A stretch of DNA of 64,000 bases from Calliphora vicina (GCF_958450345.1 NC_088781.1:22349857-22413856), one strand, 5' to 3'; positions 33,936 through 45,872 are shown, counted from the stretch's first letter. Notes: generated by a model not told the origin, from the letters alone. Program-made: numbers and translations.

Positions 33936-35356
33936 CCAAATAAATTTTTTTTTTAAATCCTTTCATAGCCTTACTAAAGTTTTAAATAAAAATCTCTTTA
34001 AAAGTTTCGAAACATGATTTTTTTTTTCCATAAAAATAGTTTCAAACGTTTGCCGTTTCGTTTTATAAAATGGTGCTCAAATTACATATATGCTTTCCAA
34101 ACTTAACACCAAACATTTTATATCCTCCCAAGAATTGTAGCTACATATTTAAACACTTCTAATCAAGATGAAATTTAAATACATACATAGATACTTATTT
34201 AGTTGGAGCATCAAAAAAGAAAAATAAGGAAAATTTTAAAACAATTATTTAAAAGTTCATACAACAAACAATAATCAATTAAAGAAGATTTAGCGTTTTA
34301 AATTGCAAGCAATTGAAAGCTACAATGATTTATATCAGTGACGTGAGTCACGTTCAAAAATCACTTGTAACGTGCAAAATTGTATACAAATGTTCGGCTT
34401 AATTAATTTTGATTTCCAAGCATTAGAACGTAATTTTATTTATTTTAAAACAACAGATAGTGGCGTTTATCTTAAAAATAAACAAAAATTTCAAGGTGAA
34501 TACTTAAAAAAGAAATGATTCAAATTGGTTTTTTTATTTCTTAAACATATTAACATATTTTTTCACACACTTTTGTCACAAAAACCCAAAAAAGAAAGAA
34601 ACAATAAATAAAATCACATACAATTTTTTGTTTTTATATTTAAATTTAAATTCTTTCAAAGCACGTCACTTTTTTTCGTTTATTTGTTTTTTATTTAACG
34701 GAAATTCTAAAGAATCTCTACGCAATACAACAACAATAAATTATTATTTTTTTAAAGACCGCGGCGCGTAACGTTGTCTTTATATTCACGTTTTCGAACT
34801 AAACCGTTGCGTATGAAATTGTTTGATTTTATACCCCCGAAAATAAACAACATGCAATTTTACGTGATCTTGTTTATTTTTTTCGATCTTTTAATCTGAA
34901 AACACAAATAAGAAAAACTCACATACAATAAAGAGAAAGAGTTTAAATGTGTGTCTATCATCAAGAAATCTCAAGAAAATTATCAAAATCTTATTGGAGG
35001 TGTTTTCTTTGTATGTAAACAACCATTTTGAGATCAAGCAGCTGAGATACGGTCAGTCAATTTATGACTAGACACACTTGAATCATAAAAAAACGTCACG
35101 TTCGCTGTACTCTTATGCCTAAATGATTCTCACACGCGTATTTTTGATAATAAGCAGACAATTGAATGTATTAATTCAACAGATTAAAACGTCTTTATAA
35201 ATCTAAAATTCTAAAAATGGTGTAAAGTATTTTACCCATTTATTTTACCCAGGGTAGAAACATAAAGATGAATAATTTTTACACCTTAGACTTTTTGAAT
35301 TATCGGGACAAAATTCGAATGTCATTTAACCAGATATTCTAGAATATGGAAAATAT
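33936..35356. other. Gene-free stretch with a small GC-rich island
   Basis: Mostly AT-rich. A CpG-rich patch, GACCGCGGCGCGTAACGTTG, lies at 34758-34777, with ATATAAAG on the minus strand just upstream. At 34339-34352 TGACGTGAGTCACG overlaps a CRE half-site and an AP-1 site. These look like promoter-type motifs, but no exon was found nearby. Confidence 0.35.
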
Positions 35357-35360
35357 ATAT

Positions 35361-35956
35361 TGTTACGTTTTAACCTTTTTAAAACGCTGGTTTATTTCCT
35401 TTAAATAAACCGGATACTTTTGATTGCAAATAAAAGCCGTTTAGTAGTTTGAAATTTGTAATAACTCTTTATTTATTTAAAAATGTACAACAACAGAATT
35501 AAATAGTCACTCAATGTTTTTTATACACGTTTATAAATTCGCAGAAATACAGATAACCTTTATTATGTACACGAATTCACTTGAAAAATACCGCACATGC
35601 TTATTCGAAAAGCGTCTCTGATAAACTAACTAACGACTGCAACCTCTGCCACTATTTATAACACTGCCATCTGCACTCTAGATTTCTCTTTAACTGTCTA
35701 GAGGTTTCTAATACATACGCCATCTGTGGTGTACATTCTACAATGTTCTTTAACTGAATATTCGAATATACGGTCGCAGCAAACAGCGTTGCCAACTTAC
35801 GATCAATGGTCAACTGAAAGCTTTTATTTCAATGTTAATAATGCCCACAGATATGTTACAGTTTGCTATTACAGCACTGTTATTTGAAAGCATTAGGCTA
35901 CTTTTAAATCTGCCGTTAAAATTGTTATATTTGAATTCAAGTACAATTTCGTTACA
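35361..35956 (-). mobile_element. Solo LTR, family E, copy 2
   Basis: A 596-bp LTR on the minus strand (TGTTACG.. to CGTTACA, one terminal change) flanked on both sides by ATAT (35357-35360, 35957-35960). It contains CCACTATTTATAACACTGCC, the promoter region reversed (TATA box), and ACCGGATACTTTTGATTGC. The ORFs overlapping its end are not genes. Confidence 0.85.
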
Positions 35957-35960
35957 ATAT

Positions 35961-37509
35961 CTTCTGAATTTTCCATTGACCTTAACCGTTGTCTTGACGA
36001 TCAATAAATTTGTTCACTTAGCGGACTATATCTTGTCTAAACATAAATTATTCCCGTATAGACAGGGACATAACATTAACAAGAGGTGACCAAACGAAAA
36101 AAACTAATGTTCGGACACAAAATTATTCGCACAATGATCAAAATGGATGGCTGGTCAAGACAGGGAGATAAAGAAAGCATTTATTTCCATTTCTGCTGTC
36201 TATATGCCAGTAATACAGTCCACTCTTTAAATATTTTATGCTAAAATGCCAGACACGTCGTTTGTCAGCCATGTTCATTCAGTTCAAAGCGATAGTGTCT
36301 TCTCTACTTACAACTCTAGACGAGTAAAATAAAAATTTTGTTTTCTTGACCGGATACATTTTGTTATTGTTTGTAAATTTTGTCTCTCTTTTATTTAAAT
36401 TTTGTTTATACTTCATTTTATTTTGTTTCTTTCTTATAACTTTTTTTGCATTAACATTACTACAAATTCTTTTAACGTTCGCAGCCTATAAATTGTATTT
36501 TAAATGACATTTTTTTTTTTTTTGTATAAAGAGCTCTTCTCAACCGGATTCTTTTTTCGGCTGGTGACTTTATTTTTATTATCTTAAAAGTAGTTACATC
36601 CACAAAATACGCAGCCATAATAAAAAACGGCTTGATGCATGTCTGAATGTATCATCATCATTATCATCTTTTAGTTTAGAGAATTGAGATTTTTTTTGTT
36701 CTTAATTTCATTTTATTGCGGTTTTGTATTTTTAAACGGCATGGTCAAGGACGTTAATAAATTTTAAAAAAAATTTGCTTTAAGATGCTCACGTTCTTGG
36801 GATTTTTGAGTATTTTTATTGTAAAAAGATATCAGATGGAAATTTTATGTTTAGAGAATAAAGCCGATTGGATCAAAGCTGGACTCATTTACTTAAATAC
36901 GAAGCAACCTCCGAAGTATGATAATATTTATGAACTTCGTTTATATTAGTATGTTTACAGGTGAATAACCGATCATGTTTTGCACCTGGTGTCTATGAGT
37001 ACCAATCATTGGTCTTCAAGTTTTCTCTTTATAAGTTTAAGCTAGAACAAATCATTACTGATTTACAGGATTTTGTATTGAAATACAGGATTTTCCCTTT
37101 AGGAAAATTCCTTAAGTATTCAGATATAACGTAAAATTAGTCACATCCAAATATTTCGATGACTTGCCTTATTTGATCTTGATTTATTTTTAAACAACTT
37201 GTAATTTATGTTGCATTTTAACTGAATGCCTACTAAAATCTTTTATTTTAGCTAAAAGGTTGTTAATATTGAATTTTATTGCATAATAAAAATAAAAACT
37301 GTAATTCCCAAATGAACTTTGATTAAATTAAAAGTGTATTTAACACTTTTTTTATATTTACAGGAAAACCCTGAGGATTAAAATAAGGTAATTAAGATCA
37401 GGCTAGATTAGCCAACATTTACTAAAAAATACTATATTAAAAATTTAATAAACACCATTTAAATTATTTTCAGCTAACTATAAAAGTTTCTGCTTACAAA
37501 TTTATAAAT
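35961..37509. other. Gene-free stretch
   Basis: No splice-flanked coding exon or known repeat was recognised. Short tracts such as ATCATCATCATTATCATC (about 36651) occur. Confidence 0.4.
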
Positions 37510-37872
37510 TTTAAGGTCTTTTTAAAAAAGTAGTAGAAATACTACTTTTTTAAAGTTAAAAATATCTTAATAAAAACCTATGTAATGAAGTTATTAGTCC
37601 TCCATTTAAATTTTTATAGAATTTTTAGCCTTTAAAATTCATAAAAATACTAATTTCAAAAAAGTACTAAAAATACTACTATTTTTAACATAAAAAATTT
37701 CTCACAAAAATTATTTTTAATTGATTTAAAACGTTTTTGTATATAAACTTTCAAATTTTGTGTTCTTTTTAAAAAAGTAGTATTTCTACTACTTTTTTTA
37801 AAATGTAAAATGTGATAGCAAAAACCAATTTTTTGAAATAATTAACACTCTATAAAATTTTTTATAGTTTTA

Positions 37873-38114
37873 TGCTGGGTATACACGATACTATTTTTCG
37901 TACTAATCGTAGTATGAGTTGAAGTACGATTATGTGATAGACGTTACTACAAATCGTACTATTTCCTTTGAAAAAAATGAAAAGTAATAAAAATATCACA
38001 AAAATCAAAAATTTTTGATTTTCATACTTCGTTAGTACGACAACATGATACACGTTACTAATTTCATACTTATACGATTTATCGTACGACTTATCGTAAC
38101 GTGTATACCTAGCA
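37873..38114. mobile_element. PIF/Harbinger-like MITE in a repeat spacer
   Basis: A 242-bp insertion with inverted ends TGCTGGGTATACACG / CGTGTATACCTAGCA and TTA on both sides (37870-37872, 38115-38117). A 3-bp TTA duplication is characteristic of PIF/Harbinger elements. The interior carries many CGTA-containing sub-repeats (TCGTACTAATCGTAGTATGA). Non-coding. Confidence 0.7.
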
Positions 38115-39015
38115 TTATATTTTTTTCAGCTTTTTAAAACCATAAAAATAACATAAGCATTTTCCAAATGATTTTCAAAGTACACAGAGAAAATTTGAAT
38201 ATTTTAAAAATCCTAAGACCCATTTCAAAAATAGTAATAAAAATACTACTTATTTAAAGTTAAAAATATCGTAATAAACCCCTATTTAATGAAGTTGTTA
38301 ACCCTCAATTTAAACTTTTTATAGAATTTTTACACTTTAAAATTCATAAAAATAATATTTTCAAAAAAGTACTAAAATACTACTACATATTTTAAATATA
38401 AAAAATACTCACAAAAATTATTTTTAATTGATTTAAAACGTTTTTGTATATAAACTTTCAAATTTGGTGTTCTTTTTAAAAAAGTAGTATTTCTACTACT
38501 TTTTTTAAAATGTAAAATTTTATACCAAAAACCAAATTTTCTTAAATAATTAACACTCTATAAAACCTCTTATAGTATTTTAAGCTTTTTAAAACCATTA
38601 AAATACTTTTTTCAAAGAAGTACTAAAAATAATATAAGCCACTTTTCCAAAAGATACACAGAAATCATTTGTTGAAAAGAATGTGTTTTTTTCAAACTAA
38701 AAAAAGTAGTAGAAATACTACTTTTTAAAACTAAAAATATCTTAATAAAAATCTATGTAATGAAGTTGTTAAACTTCCTTTTAAGTTTTTATAGAATTTT
38801 TACACTTTAAAATTCATAAAAATAATACTATTTTCAAAAAAGTACTAAAAATACTACTATTTTAAATATAAAAAAATTCTCACAAAAATTATTTTTAATT
38901 GATTTAAAACGTTTTTGTATATTAACTTTCAAATTTTGTGTTCTTTTTAAAAAGTAGTATTTCTACTACTTTTTTAAAATATAAAATTAGATACCAACTT
39001 TTCTTAAATAATTAA

Positions 39016-39441
39016 CCCTTTCGCTACAAGTTTTAACTGGAGATGTTAATAGATGTTTTAAGTATATCATATGGTTGGTATTGATATCAATATTGACTGA
39101 TATTAATATTAAGGTCCTTCGTGTCCCTCCTCCGTTATACCAAATTAAATTTTTAGTCCTGGAAGCTTACCCCAATGACTTTTTTTGCAATCTTTTTTAT
39201 TTTTTATTCCCCTTATATGTTTCCAAGCATTCAGAATCATTTTTATTACAAAATTATAGTTTTTACAAATTTTAAATGCAAAAAATTGAAGACACTTTTC
39301 TAAAAAAAAAATTTTGGATTCAAAAATCTATTTTCACACATTTTCAAATTGCTATCAATCGATCACGAAAAGCGATAATTGAATGAAATAAACTGTAAAC
39401 ATCTCTAAATATATTCCAAAAATAGACTCATTATAGCGAAA
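39016..39441. mobile_element. Possible piggyBac-like MITE in a repeat spacer
   Basis: TTAA at 39012-39015 is followed by CCCTTTCGCTACAAG; the right side has TTATAGCGAAAA, a decayed inverse of it. TTAA target and CCCTTT start suggest a piggyBac-type element, but the right TTAA is gone. The insertion is inferred by comparison with the other spacers of the array. Confidence 0.4.
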
Positions 39442-39890
39442 ATCTATAAAATCCTTTATAATATTTTAAGCTTTTTAAACCCATAACAATAACATAAGCC
39501 ATTTTCCAAATGATTTTCAAAAGTACACAGAGCAAATTTATTGAAAAATATGTTTTTTTTTCAAACTAAAAAATTACTATTTTAAAAATCAAATTAGTTC
39601 AATTTAAAAAAAGTAGTAGAAATACTACTTTTTAAAGTTAAAAATATCTGAATAAAAAGCTATCTAATGAAGTTGTTAATTCTCCATTAAAATTTTTGTA
39701 GAATTTTTAGCCTTAAAATTCATAAAAATACTATTTTCTAAAAAAAAGTACTAAAAATACTACTATTTTTAAACATAAAAAAATTCTCACAAAAATTATT
39801 TTTAATTGATTTAAAACGTTTTTGTATAGAAACTTTTAAATTTTGAGTTCTTTTTAAAAAATGTAGTATTTCTACTACTTTCTAATAAGA

Positions 39891-40565
39891 AACACAATCA
39901 GAAAATTTGCTGATTTAAACTTTAATGTCGCTCACTTGAAAACTTTGAACATAAATATCAAACATTTAAGCTGATATTTTTGAAACATATTAACCGCCAT
40001 ATTTGATTTGCCATCTTAAATGTTTTAATTACAAAATCGTGACTTCGAAACCAGTTAGTGATGAATAAATAAAGTACATATTATACATTTAATATTCCAT
40101 ACATAGTATGAGCTAGACGCTGAATTTAAAAAAAAAGAAACATATATTTTTAGCACAATTATTAAGATGAATGATCTATTAAAATTAAGCGCCAATGTGA
40201 AATAACTCATTATGTATAGGCACTGACATAATGAGTTATTAATATTTAAAAATACTTTTCAAAATTACAAACAAATTCTTAAAGAAATATGAATACTAAA
40301 ATTCGCAGAAAAAATATTATAATTAGTATGCAAATTAAAAACAAATGTGTAGAAAAAATTGACACAAAAAATAACAAAATTAATCATAGCGTTAAATTGA
40401 TGCATCATTTGCATTGGAAACTAATATAAAAGCGCCCTCTATATGTCAAATTATATGCTACAAACTAAAGAGTGCTACCAAGTTTGTTTGTTAAATTAGC
40501 CTAGCAAAGACATTTACCTTTAGAGTTACAATAACAGAGACAGTTACTTTTAACTGTCAATTAAA
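39891..40565. other. Upstream region of the FAM92-type gene
   Basis: Single-copy looking sequence. AATAACTCATTATG is repeated inverted around 40200-40240 (AATAACTCATTATG / CATAATGAGTTATT), a small hairpin. Likely holds the 5' flank of the gene starting at 40688. Confidence 0.35.
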
Positions 40566-40579
40566 GTTGCCATAGTTAC
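40566..40579 (+). promoter_or_regulatory. RFX X-box-like site upstream of FAM92
   Basis: GTTGCCATAGTTAC has a perfect left half (GTTGCC), the AT spacer, and a right half AGTTAC that departs from the RRNRAC consensus at one position. RFX factors bind X-boxes close to the start of ciliary genes, and the gene 109 bp downstream encodes a ciliary protein. Functional role inferred. Confidence 0.5.
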
Positions 40580-40687
40580 CGTTTTTTGTATTGTAATTAA
40601 ATCAAGAGAAAAATATTTTTTTTTTTTCATTTTAGCCTTAAAAATAAATTTAATAAATATTTAAGCATAGAATATAGAAAATAAATT

Positions 40688-43600
40688 ATGTTTCGTCGTG
40701 GCAAATTAGCATTTCTAAATACCAAAGATGATCGCATTAAAATTATTAACGAACGCATTAATTTAACCGAAAAACATTTAATTGAAATGTGTTCCACTTT
40801 CGCTGCCTGCACTAGGAAGTTGGCCAAGTAATTATAATAAAAATATGAAACATAAATAAAAAACTATGGAAACTTCATGTCACAGCACTGTTTTCATCTT
40901 CACTAATTTTGTTGGTTAAATGTCAGCAGGATAAAATAAGCAGATAGTCAACAGTTCTGAAAATTCTACAAATTACTGACATTTGACCAAAGTATAATAG
41001 GAAAATGGCCATAATTTGTAAAACTAAACAGGAATGTGCAATTTGCATTAATAAAATGTTTATTTTCCAGATTTCGTGATTCCTATGATGAATTATCCAA
41101 ATGCTTGAAACACTATTCGGATGATGAGGAAATCAATGAAAGTTTTAGTGATGGTTTAAAGAATTTCACCAATGCTGTTACCATTTTGGCCGATTATATG
41201 GATTTAAATGTGCATCGCAAGGAATTAAAAGTAAGCACGATTTAATTTTAGAAAACATGTTCCCCCAATTTAATTCACATTTTGATTCTTTTGCAGATTG
41301 TCAATGAATTGGCCCAGTTTGATAGTCTGTGTAAAACGACTAGAGATAATTTACGAACAGCAGTAATAGCTCGTGATAAGGAGGTTTTGAAGCAGCGTCA
41401 AATGCTGGAACTGAAATCGAAATTTTCTGCAAATAATGTAAGTTTTATATAACAGGAGTGATATTTGAATGAAATGCATTACCAATAAAATTGCAATAGA
41501 AATCTACGACTGATAGAAATCTGCGATTGATAGAAATCTTTGATTGAAAGAAATCTAAGAAATCAAAGATTGACAGAAATCTATGATTGATAGAAATCTA
41601 CTATAGAAATAGAAATCTATGATTGACAAAAATCTGCGCATGATAAAAGTCTACTATTTATATAAAATCTACAAAAATCATCTGTGATTGATGGAAATCT
41701 GTGATTGATAGAAATCTGCAATTGACAGAAATTTGCGCTGGATTGAAATCTACGATTGAGAGAAATTTACGATTGATAGAAATCTATGATTGATAGAGAT
41801 CGAAGATTCACAGAAATCTATGATTGATAGAGATCAAAGATTGACAGAAATCTATGATTAATAGAAATCTAAGATTGATAGAAATCTTTGATTGATAGAT
41901 ATCAAAGATTGACAGAAATATATGATTGATAGAAATTAACTATTGATAGAAATTAACTATTGATAGAAATCTATGATTGACAAAAATCTGCGCATGATAA
42001 AAGTCTACTATTTATATTAAATCTACAAAAATCATCTGTGATTGATGGAAATCTGTGATTGACAGAAATTTGCGCTAGATTGAATTCTACGATTGAGAGA
42101 AATTTACTATTAATAGAAAACTAAGATTGACAGAAATTTAAGATTGACAGAAATCGAGGATTGATAGAAACCTACGATTTATAGAAACTTAACTAGAACT
42201 GAATATTAGATCCCATATGGTACTTTAATGTTGCAATACCTTAAAATAAAAGTAGTAAGCTTCACAGTAAAATTGTTGAACAAACTTAAATATATTTTTT
42301 TCCATTTGTGAACCCAATGCCAAACTTTTGGGGGGCCAGGGGTAAAAAACCTTTCATACTAAATGAGAATATTCTAGGAAACTTTATAAATCATTCTTCT
42401 AAAATCCAACACAAAAATTAACATCCTTAAAACTCTCTTACAGTCCGCCGCCGATTCTGAGCTGCTGAAAGCCAAAATGGAAGTAAATCGTACAAACAAG
42501 GAAATCGATGAGATTATAAGCAATTTTGAGAAGCGTAAACTAAACGATTTGAAAACAATTTTAGTGGATTTCATATTGATCTCCATGAAATATCACACAA
42601 AGTCATTGGAAGCCTTATCGGCCAGTTACTATGATGTCAGCAATATAGATGAGAGGGGTGATTTTATGGAGTTTCAAAAACTAATGAAATCGAAGACCGA
42701 AGCTCAAGAAAAGAAAACAACAAAAAAAGCAGCCAGTTTGAGATCACAATCTATGGAAAGTTTAGATAGAGATCAACTGTTGAGTCCTTTGAAAAGGAAG
42801 GGAAGAATGAGTAAATCTACCAAGAATTTGGCAGAAAATAAAACCGATGAAGAGGAAGACGATGATGATGAAGAAGAAGAGGAGGAAGAGGATGATGAGG
42901 AGGATGAAGAGGAGGTGAGTGGTAACAATAATTTTTAATAAATTTAATTAAAGTATATAGCTGTGGTTTTAGTTTGAGTTTAGCAAAATGTAGTGTCAAG
43001 TTTTGTTTTAGCTATATTGTAAGTCTAATTGGTAATCTGTGCTTTACAGGATGACAGCGAGAATTCCAAATCAGAGGACGACTCAGTAACCGAAGCTGAA
43101 GATGTGGGCGAAGCAACTAATTTGGATAATGCCTCTGATTTAAAGGCAAATAAATTGAATTTTAAGAAACCCTTAGCCAAACCTCAAGTTAAGCATCCGT
43201 TCAAAGCTGTGGCGGCTACACATGTAAGATTGCAAAAGCAAATGCATGTGCAGTCTTAAGTCAATATAACAGTTTTTTCCATACATCTTTCAAAAAGTCA
43301 GTATTTATTACACATAACAAGTCAACAATTATAAATAAATTGGTTTCCTATAATGCACCCACACCATCCTCCCCCATCAAACGACCTTTAAGCAAAACAG
43401 GTGCAACATCATCAGCATGACAACATTAAGTTAATTGAACAAACATTGTTTTTTTAAAAAAGCACTTTAATTAATATCAATTACAATTCTTTACCTTTGC
43501 CTCACTCCACCAGAGTATAGTTATTGATAGTTATTTTTTTCTTTTATAAGCTAAACATATCTACTTTTTTAACTTTAACTTGCAACTATAGTGGGGGAGT

Positions 43601-43925
43601 TGAAATAATTGTGTCAATAAATATTTTGTATGTGCAGGTTCTTAAGAAATCATCGAAGCAGGGCAAAAATGCGTTTGCCACCAAACGTTTATCGGGGTCT
43701 AGTGGTACGGGCATACCACGCTTAGTTACCAGCAAGCGTCATGATAGCAAATCTACCCATGATAGTGAAGGTGGCAGCAGTGGTGGTGGTGTGACAACAA
43801 CTCATGGTGGCAGTGGGGGTAGCAGTCGTCGCCTGGTAACAGTTGTTGAATCGAAGAAGAAATCAAATGTAGATGAAAATAAAACTGTTAATGTAATTGA
43901 TTGTACTCGCAATTTTAGAAATTAA
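40688..43925 (+). CDS. Fam92: FAM92/CIBAR family BAR-domain protein, ciliary transition zone (6 exons)
   Basis: Exons 40688-40827, 41071-41230, 41297-41437, 42444-42914, 43050-43223 and 43638-43925 join in phase with GT/AG borders to 457 codons. Residues 1 to about 220 form the BAR-like coiled region of FAM92: [20 protein letters not shown], the conserved [65 protein letters not shown] and [14 protein letters not shown]. These blocks align with vertebrate CIBAR1, a membrane-binding partner of Chibby; fly Fam92 works with Cby and Dzip1 at the transition zone. The tail differs: a Lys/Ser-rich part, a run of about 25 acidic residues across exons 4-5, and a Gly/Ser-rich segment. Intron 3 (1006 nt) is filled by a minisatellite. 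Retaining intron 5 would end the protein at 43259 ([12 protein letters not shown]). The last exon is assigned by phase and splice sites only. Confidence 0.9.
41495..42190. repeat. 17-bp minisatellite inside intron 3 of the FAM92-type gene
   Basis: About forty degenerate units of the type AGAAATCTATGATTGAT. A longer block with CAAAAATCTGCGCATGATAA, GTCTACTATTTATAT and AAAATCATCTGTGATTGATG occurs twice, about 350 bp apart (41627 and 41978), so there is a higher-order period. Confidence 0.9.
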
Positions 43926-43962
43926 GGTTAACTATCTATTTTGTTGATTTGCTATAAACAAG

Positions 43963-43968
43963 AATAAA
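43963..43968 (+). terminator. Poly(A) signal AATAAA of the FAM92-type gene
   Basis: AATAAA lies 38 bp past the TAA stop of the last exon and is the first canonical signal downstream, supporting the chosen terminal exon. Confidence 0.55.
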
Positions 43969-44059
43969 GGGTAGATTATTAAAAATTCAAAAATAATGGC
44001 TAATAAAGGAAAGATACATACATGATATATAGAATTAATTGGGATGTAATTTACCGTAT

Positions 44060-44725
44060 ATAGAACAGTTTGGGATATCATCAACTCTAAAGAGAACAGC
44101 TGGAGACATGAACGGCTTATTAAAGAACAGCTGTGGACTTCATTTATTATATATAGAACAGTTACGATCATCAAATATTCTATAAGATCAGTTGCGATAG
44201 TCAACTTTTATATAGAACAGTTGCGATCATCAATTATTCCATATTTAGCAGTTGCGATCATCACCTATTCTATACAGAACAGTTGCAATCATCAGCTATT
44301 CTATATACAACAGTTGCGATCATCACCTATTCTATATACAACAGTTGCGATCATCACCTATTCTATATACAACAGTTGCGATCATCACCTATTCTATATA
44401 CAACAGTTGCGATCATCAGCTATTCTATATAGAACAGTTGCAATCATCAGCTATTCTATATAGAACAGTTGCGATCATCAGCTATTCTATATAGAACAGT
44501 TGCGATCATCAACTATTCTATTTAGAAAAGTTGCGATCATCAACTATTCTATTTAGAAAAGTTGCGATCATCAACTATTCTATTTAGAAAGGTTGTGATC
44601 ATCAATTATTCCATATAGAACAGTTGCGATCATCAATTATTCCATATAGAGCAGTTGCGATCATCAATTATTCTATATAAAACAGTAGCGATCACCAAAT
44701 ATTCTTTTTAGAAAAATTGCGATCA
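44060..44725. repeat. 31-bp minisatellite array between the convergent genes
   Basis: About 21 units of exactly 31 bp, such as GTTGCGATCATCACCTATTC followed by TATATACAACA; GTTGC starts at 44220, 44251, 44282 and 44313. Units vary mostly in C/A at CATCAxCTA and in the TATA-AGAA part. Because 31 is not a multiple of three, ORFs of 80 codons recur in shifted frames; they are not genes. Confidence 0.95.
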
Positions 44726-45220
44726 TCAACTATCATTATTATTTAAAACATTTTAAATTTTTAACTTAAAAACTTACTTTCCTTTATTTTACTATAATTA
44801 AATTCAATTTATAAATAATTAAAAAAAAAATAAAAATCAACTAAAATTTGATTTTATAATAAAAAGTTCTTGTAAATTACATATTTGTTTTGTTTTTTTA
44901 TTATTTTAAAAAAGATCTTAGGGTTGTTTTTACTTAATAATTAAAATACCTTTAATACGAAATAGATCAGAAAGGGTAAAAAGGAAATATTAAGGCTTTA
45001 ATAATGACCAAAGAACTAAAGAATGACAATCAATGTGGGAAGAATTGGATAGATAGATTTATGACTGTTTTGTATTTAATGTAAAAATGTAGTGTCTGTG
45101 TTAGTTAGATCTGTCTATTCGTGTGTTGAGAAAGAGTTTTGATATTATTTTGATGTTTAGCTTAAAATTTAAATTGAGCATCCTCTCTAACTGTCAACGT
45201 AGGGGAATTGCAAAATTCAA

Positions 45221-45872
45221 TTACTTTTCGGGACCTTCAACGCCAGCTTGATTCATTAGATCGGCAATACTTTTCTCCAAATCATCTATTCGATTGCCCA
45301 TATCATCGATGCGTGTTATAATTTGATCAGACATTGTTTGAAATTTATCTTGGACATTTTGCAGCAGACTTTGTACCTGTACAAAAGGAGAAGAAAGCAA
45401 AACAATATCAGTAAGGAAGAAAATTGTAAACATTTTAGGTTTTATCTATTGCCATAAACATTCAATATCAATTGCTATGCAATATATAAATTTGTATACA
45501 TGCTGCACCCACATATTAAGAATTTGCAGTGTTATGTTTATATTACTACAACACTTCATTAACATTACTCAATTAGAACATGTTTCCGCCCTTTATTAAT
45601 AATGTCTGGACTCAAATTACACTACCACCACATACTATTTCCTAACAATGCCAGCCACTACCCGCTACAAAAATTAACATCATAAACCATTTTCACAACC
45701 AATTAAGTCAACACTAAAATAATTATTACCATAAATAACTTAATAAAAACAAATAAATTCAATTGCAACTCACATAAATTGTCAATTCCTGCATATTCTT
45801 GGGGTCTGCATTGCTGTTCAGCGAATAGTTTTGATCCAAATCGCTGTCCATCTCATTTTTCATGTCAGTCAT
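45221..45872 (-). CDS. Hsbp1: Heat shock factor binding protein 1 (2 exons)
   Basis: Exon 1 is 45774-45872 and exon 2 is 45221-45376 on the minus strand, with donor TAT|GTGAGT and acceptor TACAG|GTACAA; they join in phase to 84 codons ending GPEK. After an acidic N-terminus ([17 protein letters not shown]), residues 23 to about 75 give the family's conserved coiled coil: [56 protein letters not shown]. Length and heptad pattern fit HSBP1 (about 76 residues in vertebrates). HSBP1 binds the trimerisation coiled coil of heat shock factor 1 and dampens the heat shock response; it also resembles the WASH-complex factor CCDC53 region and can trimerise itself. The ATG at 45872 is the first in frame; a second at 45863 is possible. 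The gene converges with the FAM92-type gene. Poly(A) signal candidate (minus strand AATAAA) at 44897-44902. Confidence 0.95.

Larger units (their letters stand above)
37510..39890. repeat. Array of palindrome-bounded repeats
   Basis: Four copies of a block of about 290 bp (near 37515-37800, 38217-38530, 38697-38990, 39600-39890). Each opens with AGTAGTAGAAATACTACTTT, runs through AATGAAGTTGTTAA, AGTACTAAAAATACTACTA and GATTTAAAACGTTTTTGTAT, and closes with AAGTAGTATTTCTACTACTT. Both end motifs are themselves palindromic. A variable spacer with AAGCTTTTTAAAACCAT separates blocks; two spacers carry inserted elements. Confidence 0.85.

Noticed and set aside
42817..42999. Minus-strand ORF with His/Pro-rich run
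   Set aside because: It is the antisense of the acidic GAA/GAT codons of the FAM92-type exon 4.
44221..44494. Two overlapping 80-codon ORFs with repeated peptide
   Set aside because: They are frame-shifted readings of the 31-bp minisatellite, offset by exactly one unit.
44060..44725. CRISPR-like array because of the 31-bp unit
   Set aside because: The units are contiguous with no unique spacers, and the genome is eukaryotic.
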